Shown here one piece after another: positions 7,507-15,600 of a stretch of 64,000 nucleotides of DNA. The translations under genes and the position numbers were made by a program. The notes beneath the pieces were generated by a model. It worked only from the letters and a program-made list of their open reading frames with translations, made no database searches and had not been told where the DNA came from. The stretch comes from Hymenobacter nivis (lineage in GTDB: Bacteria; Bacteroidota; Bacteroidia; Cytophagales; Hymenobacteraceae). Within the stretch, counting starts at the first letter, position 1; every line of letters begins with the position of its first letter. The stretch is taken from the NCBI RefSeq assembly GCF_006439025.1, contig NZ_RCYZ01000002.1, positions 310,753-374,752 of the forward strand, in the 5' to 3' direction.

Positions 7507-9231
7507 ATGGCTTGTTCAACTTGTTCCTCCGGCGGCGGCTGCTCTACCAGCAAGGTAGGCGGCTGCGGCTCCAAAGGGGGCTGCAGCAGTGGCTGCACCC
7601 GCCTCAACGTCTTCGATTGGCTGGCCGACGTGGACGTGCCCGACTCCTTCGCGGGCTTCGACATTGTGGAAATTCGCTTCAAAGGCGGCCGCAAAGAGTT
7701 CTTCCGCAACGCCGACCGCCTGCCGCTTGTGACGGGCGACGCCGTGGTGGTGGAGGCCACCGGCAGCGGCTGGCACCTGGGCCACGTGAGCCTGAAGGGC
7801 GAGCTGGTGCGCCTGCAAATGCGCAAGAAAAAGGTGCCCACCGACACCAAAGACATCCGCAACATCCTGCGCGTGGCCACGCCCGACGACGAGGAGCGCT
7901 GGCAGGCCGTGCGCGACCTTGAAAACGGCACCATGTTCCGAGCCCGGGCCATGGTGGGCGAGCTGCGCTTGCGCATGAAGCTCAGCGACGTGGAGTACCA
8001 GGCCGACCGCACGAAGGCCCTGTTTTTCTACTCGGCCGAAGACCGGGTGGACTTCCGCGAGCTGATCCGGCGGTTGGCCGATGAGTTTCGGGTGCGGGTG
8101 GAGATGCGCCAGATTTCGCTGCGCCAGGAGGCCGGCCGCATCGGCGGCATCGGCATCTGCGGGCGCGAGCTGTGCTGCTCGACGTGGCTTACCGACTTTA
8201 AAACCGTGAGCACCACCGCCGCGCGCTACCAAAACCTGAGCCTGAACCCCCAGAAGCTGGCCGGCCAGTGTGGGCGCCTTAAGTGCTGCCTCAACTACGA
8301 GCTCGACGCCTACCTCGACGCCCTCAAAGACATTCCGCAGGTGCAGCGCCCGCTGCAAACCACAAAGGGCGAGGCGTTTTTGCAGAAAACTGACATCTTC
8401 CGCCGCCGCATGTGGTTCGCCATCAAGGGCGACAACAACTGGGTGATGCTGGAGGCCGCCCGCGTGCGCGAGCTGCTAGAGATGAACAAGCGCGGCGAAA
8501 AAATCGAGAACCTCCTGCCCCCCCGCGAGGAGGAGCCGGAGCCCGAAGTATCGGCCATTGTGGAGGGCTCGCTCGACCGTCTCGACGACCAGATCCGCAC
8601 CGGTAGCAAGCGCAGCAAGCGCAAAAAAGGCAAGCCCACCGACGGCACTGCCGAAGCTCCCGCCGCCGCCGCCGGGGCCCCCCGTGCCCCCCGCGCCGAG
8701 CGCCCCACTACCCGCGAGCCCCGGGAACCACGCGAACAGCGTGAGCCCCGTGAACAACGCGAACGCGAGCCCAGGGAGCAGCGCGAGCCCCGTGGAGAAC
8801 AGCGCGAGCGCGAAGCCCGTGAGTCCCGCCCCGCCGCTGAGCGCCGCCCGGCCCCGGCCCCGGCCGCTTCCGACGCGCCCCGCGAAGCCGCCGGGGCCCC
8901 CGCCGCCGGCGACGCCGCCCCCGAACAGCGGGGCCGCCGCGGCGCCGCCGCCCGACCCCTCAACCGCCGCAACGGCCGTGGCCGCTCGGCCGACGGCACC
9001 CGCCCCGAGGGCGAAGCCGGCGAGCCCCGCGCGCCCCGCAACGAGCGCCCCGAGGGCCCCCGCCGCAACCCCGACGCGCCCACGCCCCGCCCCGCCGGCG
9101 ACGCCGGGGCCCCCCGCGAAGGCCGCGGCGGGCGCGGTGGCCGCCGCGGTGGCGGCCGGGGCGGCGAAGGCCGCAGCAACGAAGGCGGCACCCCCAACCC
9201 CAGTGCTGGCCCCGCGCCGGCCGGTGCTTAA
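7507..9231 (+). CDS. ricT: RicT/YaaT-like PSP1 domain protein with long charged tail
   Basis: Homologue of the PSP1-domain protein RicT (YaaT), which in Bacillus is part of an Fe-S complex affecting RNA processing and development. The N-terminus is Cys/Gly-rich (ACSTCSSGGGCS, then CGSKGGCSSGC), a plausible cluster-binding segment. The PSP1 core spans about 35-300 and holds the conserved Cys blocks CGRELCCSTW and CGRLKCCLNYE. From about residue 375 to 574 the protein is low-complexity and dominated by Arg, Glu, Pro, Ala and Gly, with tandem EPREQR units and an RGG-rich end, suggesting RNA binding or disorder. ATG 7507 follows the promoter box at 7434. It is closely followed by gldH, a neighbour pair I recall from other Bacteroidota. 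Confidence 0.88.
   Translation: MACSTCSSGGGCSTSKVGGCGSKGGCSSGCTRLNVFDWLADVDVPDSFAGFDIVEIRFKGGRKEFFRNADRLPLVTGDAVVVEATGSGWHLGHVSLKGELVRLQMRKKKVPTDTKDIRNILRVATPDDEERWQAVRDLENGTMFRARAMVGELRLRMKLSDVEYQADRTKALFFYSAEDRVDFRELIRRLADEFRVRVEMRQISLRQEAGRIGGIGICGRELCCSTWLTDFKTVSTTAARYQNLSLNPQKLAGQCGRLKCCLNYELDAYLDALKDIPQVQRPLQTTKGEAFLQKTDIFRRRMWFAIKGDNNWVMLEAARVRELLEMNKRGEKIENLLPPREEEPEPEVSAIVEGSLDRLDDQIRTGSKRSKRKKGKPTDGTAEAPAAAAGAPRAPRAERPTTREPREPREQREPREQREREPREQREPRGEQREREARESRPAAERRPAPAPAASDAPREAAGAPAAGDAAPEQRGRRGAAARPLNRRNGRGRSADGTRPEGEAGEPRAPRNERPEGPRRNPDAPTPRPAGDAGAPREGRGGRGGRRGGGRGGEGRSNEGGTPNPSAGPAPAGA
8701..8820 (+). repeat. Imperfect tandem repeats encoding EPREQR units
   Basis: Degenerate 12- to 24-bp units of the type GAGCCCCGTGAACAACGC repeat several times inside the ricT-like gene. 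They encode alternating Glu-Pro-Arg-Glu-Gln-Arg, so the tail length may vary among strains by slippage. Confidence 0.65.
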
Positions 9232-9245
9232 GCTATTGACAGTAA

Positions 9246-9767
9246 ATGGTTATGCTTCGATTTTTTAACGTGAGATTTCTGGCCCGGCCATGGGCGCTGG
9301 TGGGGGCCATGGGCTTGCTGGCGCTGGCCGGCTGCGACCCCAACCGCGTGTTTGAGGAAAACACCGACTTCCCCAGCAACTCGTGGGACGTGCAGCGCAA
9401 GCCCGCCTTCACGTTTGCCATTGCCGACACGGCTGCCCGCTACGACGTGTACTTCGACGTGCGCAACGCCTCGGTGTACCCGTTTTACAACCTTTATGTG
9501 AAGGCCACGCTCACGGGGCCCGGCGGCCGCGTGGGGGCCCCGCTGCTGCACCAAATGCTGCTGATGGACCCCAAAACCGGCGAGCCCCGCGGCAGCGGCA
9601 CCGGCGACATCTACGACCACCAGATTCTGGCCCTGCCCCGCCAGCGCTTCGCCCAGCCCGGCAACTACACCCTCACCCTGGAGCAGTTCATGCGCCAGGA
9701 CCAGCTGCCCGGGCTGATGGCCGTGGGCGTGCGCGTGGCCAAGTACCAGCCCCCGACGAAGAAATAA
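9246..9767 (+). CDS. gldH: Gliding motility lipoprotein GldH
   Basis: A 173-residue lipoprotein with the signal peptide ending in the lipobox LALAGC (Cys near residue 31), followed by DPNRVFEENTDF, the typical GldH opening. The remaining residues form a beta-rich domain with YDVYFDVRN and YPFYNLYVKATL. GldH is one of the Gld proteins needed for gliding and, through them, for T9SS-linked surface functions in Bacteroidota; a T9SS cargo lies in this window at 42-43.5 kb. It begins 14 bases after ricT, so the two are probably co-transcribed. An alternative start two codons inside (ATG 9252) is possible. A very strong hairpin terminator follows. Confidence 0.88.
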   Translation: MVMLRFFNVRFLARPWALVGAMGLLALAGCDPNRVFEENTDFPSNSWDVQRKPAFTFAIADTAARYDVYFDVRNASVYPFYNLYVKATLTGPGGRVGAPLLHQMLLMDPKTGEPRGSGTGDIYDHQILALPRQRFAQPGNYTLTLEQFMRQDQLPGLMAVGVRVAKYQPPTKK

Positions 9768-9768
9768 C

Positions 9769-9839
9769 GCCCGCATTGCCCCGCAAAAAAGCCGGCCCCG
9801 CACACTGCGGGGCCGGCTTTTTTGCGGGGCAATGCGGGC
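9769..9839. terminator. Perfect 34-bp bidirectional hairpin terminator
   Basis: Arms at 9769-9802 and 9806-9839 are perfectly complementary over 34 bp around a 3-nt loop (CAC). Internal A6 and T6 runs flank the GC core, so it can terminate both gldH and the convergent cold-shock gene. The right arm ends on the first base of the cold-shock stop codon. Confidence 0.93.
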
Positions 9840-10033
9840 TACGCGACGCGCGTTACGTCGACGGCGTTGGGGCCTTTTTTGCCGGCTTTGACGGAGAACT
9901 GCACCCGGTCGCCAGCCTCAATTTCGTGGATGAGGCCGGTGTGGTGCACGAAAATCTCCTCCTCTGTGCCGTCGGGGATGATGAAGCCGAAGCCCTTGGC
10001 GTCGTCGTAAAATTTAACCGTACCGGTTTCCAT
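9839..10033 (-). CDS. Cold-shock domain protein (CspA family)
   Basis: A 64-residue single cold-shock domain, the normal length for this family of RNA-binding chaperones. The RNA-binding motifs are visible: KGFGFI (RNP1) near residue 12 and EIFVHHTGL (RNP2-like, family VFVH) near 30. ATG 10033 (METGTVKFYDD) was preferred over an upstream ATG 13 codons earlier because it gives the canonical start. Its stop codon abuts the 34-bp hairpin shared with gldH. Confidence 0.95.
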   Translation of the reverse strand: METGTVKFYDDAKGFGFIIPDGTEEEIFVHHTGLIHEIEAGDRVQFSVKAGKKGPNAVDVTRVA

Positions 10034-10181
10034 AAGCAGCGAATCGAAAATAAAAGAGAAGCGTGGCGGCAAAAATACGGCCCCGCCCGCAACCCGCCGC
10101 GCCGGGGCCCCAACCGTGGCCCGGGGGGCGCGTATAGTTTAGGGCCCCTTGGGCATTCCCACCCCTTCACTTCTTCGCCCC

Positions 10182-11429
10182 ATGAGCACGGAAAACCTCA
10201 ACACCGAATCGAACGACATCGCCGGCAACCGCCTGGGCGGCCCCAAGGGCAACACCGCCACCCAGCCCGTGCCCCCGGCCGGCACGCCCGCCGTGCAGCC
10301 GGTGTCGAGCGAGCAGTTGGCCGCGGCCGAAACCAGCGCGGGCGAAGGCGGCGTGGATGACCACGGCCAGCAGGAAAACAAGGAGGCCGACCCCGCCGAC
10401 CTCGAGCCCGAGCCCAGCGCCCCGGCCGCGGCCGGGCAACCCAATGCCTACGGCGGCAACCTGAGCAACGCGACGCAGGACGTGTTTGGCGACCAAGAGC
10501 GCCTCGATAACCAACAGGCCGACGCCAGCCGGGGCGAGTTTGGCCGCCAGGGCGACCACAATACCCACGGCGGCTACGGCAACCAGTACCGCGAGGCCGA
10601 TTACGAGCCCCGCAACTCGCCCGAAGACCGCTACTACGGGGGCCCCGGCGAGCCCGGCCCGCAGCACAATTCCTACCAGCCCGACCGCGACCAGCTAGTG
10701 AATGCTAACTCGCACGACGCCGCCCTACCGCCCGCGCCCGGCCCCGAAACCCCGGGCCCCGACGGCCGCGGCAATCAGTACGACACCCGTAACCTGCCGG
10801 GCCGCACCGATGCCCGCGCCAACCAGCAGAACGACAACAGCGCGGCTCCTCCCCAGGGCCCTGGCTACGCCGCCGACTATGGCCACACGGCCTTCGGCGG
10901 TGGGGGCCCCACGCCCACGGCGGCCCCCACTGATGCACCCCAGCGCAACCAGGGCGAAGACGACCGCTCCTCACGCGGCGGCTACGACAACCAGGGTTCG
11001 GCCAACGGGCCCGGCGGCTCGGCGGCCACGGGTGCCGCCCCGGCGCCGCCCGCTACCGGCGGCACGCCCGCTCCCGATGCCGCCGGCGAAGGCTACGGCG
11101 ACAGAGGCCGCCAGGGCGAGGCCAACAAGCCCAATTACGCCACCGGCGACGACCGCAGCGGCTTTGGCGAGGGGCCCAACGCGGCCCAGCAGGCTAAGCA
11201 CGAGGGCTTCGGCTCGAAGGGTGGCTCCTACGACGACCAGTACGCTGCCGGCCAGTCTGGGGCCACCGGCGGCTCACCGGCCCAAGGCGACTACACCAGC
11301 CAGGAGCGTACGGCGAAAAATAACGGTCCTGCCGCCCAGGAAAATTTCCGCCCCGCCGGCACCCCCGACGAGCAAGCCGTCACAGCCCCGAAGCCCAACG
11401 CTGGCCGCGACGAGTCCACCGCAGAGTAA
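10182..11429 (+). CDS. Intrinsically disordered Gly/Asn/Asp/Pro-rich protein
   Basis: A 415-residue hydrophilic, low-complexity protein of unknown function. It has no signal peptide and no hydrophobic segment. It is rich in Gly, Ala, Pro, Asn, Asp, Gln and Tyr, with recurrent short motifs such as GDHNTHGGYGNQYRE, RDEST and GY-D/N-N-Q-G (GGYDNQGSANG, SYDDQYAAGQ). This composition resembles stress- or desiccation-related hydrophilins and phase-separating proteins, but that is inference. ATG 10182 (MSTENLNTES) was preferred over one 11 codons upstream. It is followed by a long hairpin at 11471-11530. Confidence 0.7.
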   Translation: MSTENLNTESNDIAGNRLGGPKGNTATQPVPPAGTPAVQPVSSEQLAAAETSAGEGGVDDHGQQENKEADPADLEPEPSAPAAAGQPNAYGGNLSNATQDVFGDQERLDNQQADASRGEFGRQGDHNTHGGYGNQYREADYEPRNSPEDRYYGGPGEPGPQHNSYQPDRDQLVNANSHDAALPPAPGPETPGPDGRGNQYDTRNLPGRTDARANQQNDNSAAPPQGPGYAADYGHTAFGGGGPTPTAAPTDAPQRNQGEDDRSSRGGYDNQGSANGPGGSAATGAAPAPPATGGTPAPDAAGEGYGDRGRQGEANKPNYATGDDRSGFGEGPNAAQQAKHEGFGSKGGSYDDQYAAGQSGATGGSPAQGDYTSQERTAKNNGPAAQENFRPAGTPDEQAVTAPKPNAGRDESTAE

Positions 11430-11470
11430 GGCCACGCGCCGGCCCGCCGGCGCGCTAGCCACAAGCTAGA

Positions 11471-11530
11471 AAGTGCAGGTCAGGAATCGAAATACTAATT
11501 AGTTAGCATTTCAATTCCTGACCTGCACTT
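11471..11530. terminator. Long hairpin downstream of the disordered-protein gene
   Basis: A 17-bp perfect inverted repeat (AAGTGCAGGTCAGGAAT, 11471-11487; complement 11514-11530) continues inward for 11 more positions with two mismatches. The left arm is preceded by GCTAGA and the right arm followed by TTTG. It is probably a transcription or mRNA end, with weak T tract. Confidence 0.7.
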
Positions 11531-11712
11531 TTGAATTTAGTCTGCTAAGCCTGGGGCCACTTTGAGCCGTGCGCCCGTGCCTGGGGCCCCTGCTGGCCCG
11601 GCTCGCCGCTACTCGGCGAGGAAACAGGCCCACCCGGGCCACAGCCAAGGTAAATCGAACCGAATCGGGTAGCTGGCTGTAATATTACATTCCTGTAAGC
11701 GTCTCTTTGCGT

Positions 11713-12300
11713 ATGCCCGCGCCCCCCCGCCCCACTTCCGAATTCTTCGACGACCTCACCAATGCCCTGTTGGTGTTGCGGGTGCAGGCCCAGCGCCAGT
11801 TTCGCCCGCTGGGGCCCGAGGTGCTGAACCGCCGGCCTGGCCCCGGCCCGGGGCCCTGGAGCGTGGGCGAATGCCTGGAGCACCTCAACATCGTGGGCGG
11901 CTATTTTCTGCCCACCATCGGCGCCCGCTTGCGTCGGGCCCAGGAGCGCGGTAGCAAGCCCGCGCCCACGGTAAAAAATGGCTTCGTAGGGGCCCGCCTG
12001 GTGGCCGACCTGCGCGTGCCCGCCGCCGAAAAACCCCGCGTGACGCCCCAGCGCTACGCCCCCACCGGCACCCGCCTCACCCGCACCGTGACGGAGGTGT
12101 ACAGCCGCCAGCTCGACGAGCTGCTGAGCCTCGTGCTGCGCGCCCGCCAAGTGAACGCCAACGCCGTGCGCATCCCCAACCCGCTGTTTCCGCTGCTGCG
12201 CCTGCGCTTGGTTGACCAACTTGAGTACCTAGTGCTGCACTTGCAGCGCCACGCTGCCCAGGCCGCCCGCGTACTGGCCAGCCAGCCCGTGGCTTCGTAA
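11713..12300 (+). CDS. DinB-like superfamily protein
   Basis: A 195-residue protein of the DinB/YfiT four-helix-bundle type. The diagnostic segment is WSVGECLEHLNIVGGYF near residue 55, where the His normally forms part of a metal site; the C-terminal helix (LRLVDQLEYLVLHLQRHAAQ) also carries spaced His residues. Members are often metal-dependent thiol S-transferases, but many have no known substrate. ATG 11713 was chosen over a TTG two codons upstream. Confidence 0.75.
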   Translation: MPAPPRPTSEFFDDLTNALLVLRVQAQRQFRPLGPEVLNRRPGPGPGPWSVGECLEHLNIVGGYFLPTIGARLRRAQERGSKPAPTVKNGFVGARLVADLRVPAAEKPRVTPQRYAPTGTRLTRTVTEVYSRQLDELLSLVLRARQVNANAVRIPNPLFPLLRLRLVDQLEYLVLHLQRHAAQAARVLASQPVAS

Positions 12301-12657
12301 ACTACTGGCAGCGAAAAATTTGCATTCTGCGGCTTGCACGGTTTATTGATAGCCGCTTGCATAGGGGGGAGAGCCGCATCTTTGCGTCTCCCGTTAGGTA
12401 GCAACCCGGCCGCGAGCGGCTGCGAAGATGCTCCTGCGTAGCGCCCAGGGCCCTAAAAAGCAATGGCAAGCGGTTTTTCAACGACTGGCTGGCCAGCCGA
12501 AGTACGGGCTGCACGCCGGCCAGCGCAGCGAAAGCCAGCCCCGCCACGGCCATATGAAAGCAGCAGGGAAGGGGCTCGCAATTAATTTGCCCGGCCCGTG
12601 TGGAATCTGGCGTGGCCCGGCATCTTTAGGGCCCCAACCGTCCCTTCGTTGCCGCCC
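12301..12657. other. Intergenic region before the alpha-2-macroglobulin gene
   Basis: There is no convincing gene in these 357 bases. Boxes resembling the -7 element occur at about 12378 (CATCTTTG) and 12621 (CATCTTTA); the second lies close to the downstream ATG. A minus-strand reading frame here has no recognisable domain. GGGCCC words occur at about 12449 and 12629. Confidence 0.35.
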
Positions 12658-15600
12658 ATGCGCCCGTTCCTGCTTGCTTGCCTACTGCTGCTGATGACCT
12701 TTTTTGCCGACCGCGCCGCGCCGGGCCCTACCACGCCGTACCCCGCGCAGTGGAAAAAAATCGACGCCCTCCTGCAAAAGGAGCAGACCGCCACCGCCGC
12801 GCCGCTGGTCGAGAAAATCTACCAGCAGGCCAAAAAAGAAGGCAACGCCCCGGCCTACGTACGGGCCCTGCTTTACAAAATCCGGCTGCTGGAAAATAAG
12901 GAAAACGACGCCGACGAGAAGGCCATTGCCCTGCTCGAAGCCGACCTGAAAACGGCCCAGTTTCCGGCCCGGCCCGTGCTGCACTCGCTGCTGGCCGGCC
13001 TCTACGCCAACTATTACAACCAGCACCGCTACCAGCTCTACCAGCGCACCGCCGGGGCCCCGCCCACCGCCGACGGTGCCACGCCCGGCGCGGCCGACGG
13101 CGGCACCACCCTCGCCACCTGGGACGCCGCCCGGCTCGGCGGCGCCGTTGTGCGGCACTACTTCCAATCGGTGGAGGACGAGCCCCAGCGCCAATTAAAA
13201 ACCACCTTGGCCGACCTTGGCGACTTGGCCACGGGCGGCGACGCCGAGGGCCGCGCCCTGCGCCCCACGCTCTACGACCTGCTGGCCCAGCGCGCCATTG
13301 CCGGCCTGCAAAACCAGGAGCTGTACATCGCCCGCCCCGAGCAGCAATTTCAGGTAACCGACCCTAAGCTGTTCGGCAGCGCCCAGGAGTTTGCAGGCCT
13401 GCAGTTGGGGGCCCCCGCCGCCGACTCGCTGAACGGCCCGCTGCTGGCGCTGCGCCTGTTGCAGCGCCTCACCGCCGCCCGCCTGCCGCTGGCCGCCGCC
13501 AACCCCGGGGCCCTGGCCGACGTGGACTTGCAGCGCCTCGACTACCTGCGCACCCTCACCCAAAACACCGACCTGGCCGACCAGTACGCCCCCGCCCTGG
13601 CCCGCGCCGCGGAGGCCTACCAAGCACTGCCCCTCAGCACCGAGTTCATAGCCCGCCAAGCTGAAGCCGCGCGCGACAGCACCCCGGTGGCCGCCGTGGC
13701 CCTGGCGCGGGCCGCCGAAGCCCGGTTCCCAAAGTCGCGCGGGGCGGCCCGTGCCAGGGCCCTGCGCGAAGAGATTGAACGGCCGGAGCTAACCTTCTCC
13801 GCCGCCGAAATCGTGGTGCCCGGCCAGCCCTGGCGCCTCGATGCCACGGCCCGCAACATCACCGCGCTGCACGCCTGGGCCTACCGCATTTCGCTGAAAG
13901 AGTGGACGAATTTCAGCGATTACCAGACCCGGGAGCAGTCCATACCCCGGCGGTTTGCCCGGGCCCTGAAGGCGGCGCCCGCCGCCACGTGGGCCGTGCC
14001 GGTGCCCGCGCATCCGCTCGACTACAGGGCCCAAAAGCTGGCGGCGGCCGGCCCGGCGCTGCCGGCGGGCTACTACCTGGTCATCGTCAGCACCCAGGGC
14101 ACCGACCCCGCCCAGCCCCAGGCCGGCGCGGCCACGAGCTACGCCGCGCTGGGCGCCAGCGAGCTGAGCGCCGTGAGCCGCCACCGGTCCGGCACCGGGG
14201 CCCCGCAACTGCTGGTGCTGCAGCGGCAGAGCGGGCAGCCGCTGGCCGGGGTATCGGCGCAGGCCACGTACCGGCACTACGACCCGCTCGGCCGCAAGCA
14301 AGTAACGCGCCTGAGCGCCGTGCAGCAAACGGCCGCCTCGGGCCAGGTAGAACTACCGCCAGCCACCACCAACACCCCGCAGCGGCCGGACGAGCAATTA
14401 GCTGGCGCCCGCATCTGGCGCGGCCGCGACACGTTGGTAGTGAATAATTTGGGCGGGTATTACAACGGTAGTAACCAAGAAAACAAGCCCGAAACCAAGT
14501 GTTTCCTCTTCACCGACCGCGCCATTTACCGGCCGGGGCAAACGGTGTACTTCAAGGGCATTCTGGTGGAAAACCAGGGCGGGAAATCGCACCTGCTGAC
14601 CAAGGAAAAGCAGGACGTGAGCTTGGAGGACGTGAACGGCGACACCGTGCAGAAGCTGAGCTTTGTGACCAACGACTTCGGCAGTTTCAGCGGCTCGTTT
14701 GTGCTGCCGGCGGGCTTGCTGAACGGCGAGTTCAGGCTGAGCGCGGACGACGGTGAATTGGCTTTTGCCGTGGAAGACTACAAGCGGCCCACGTTCTACG
14801 TGCAGCTCGACTCGGTGCCCGGCCGGCCGCAACTGGGCCAGCCGCTGGCGGTGCAGGGCCGCGCCCGCGCCTACGCCGGGCAAGCCACCGACGGGGCCAC
14901 GGTGCAATACCGCGTCACGCGCCGCGAGCTGTTCGCGCTGTTTGAATACGGGGGCTTCGGGCGCGGCGTGTACCCGCCCAACCGCGGCGGCACCCAGGAA
15001 ATTGCCCACGGCACCGCCACCACCGACGCCGACGGCCGGTTTAGCGTCACGTTCACGCCGCCGCTGGGGGCCCCCCGGGTGGGCCGGCGCGGCTGGGAGC
15101 CGGGCTACTTGTTTGAAGTGACGGCCGACGTAACCGACGCGGCCGGCGAAACCCGCAGCGCCACCCGCGGCTTCCCCATCGGCCGCAATCCGCTCAGCCT
15201 AAGTATTCAGGGCCCCGAAACGGCCGACAAGCAGCACCTGCCCACCTTCCGGCTGCTGGGCACCAACGCCACCGGCGAGCCGCTGCCGGCCGCCGGCACG
15301 CTGCGCCTGCTGGCCATCCGCTACCGCCCCAATCCCGCCGGCGTGCCCGGCCCCGCACCCGAAACCGCCGAGAACGAGGCCAAGCCGGAGCTGGTCAAAA
15401 CCCTGGCCTTCGACACCAAAGCCAGTGCCGCCCTCGACCTGCGCGCCGCGCTGGGGGCCCTGCCCACCGGCCGCTACCGCCTCGAAGCCCGCGCCGCGGG
15501 CCGCGACTCGGCGCGGGCGCAGCATGATTTTACGCTCTACGACGCCGGGGCCCCCACCGTGCCCTTCGCCACGCCCGACTGGTTTGTGGCGCTGGCCGAC

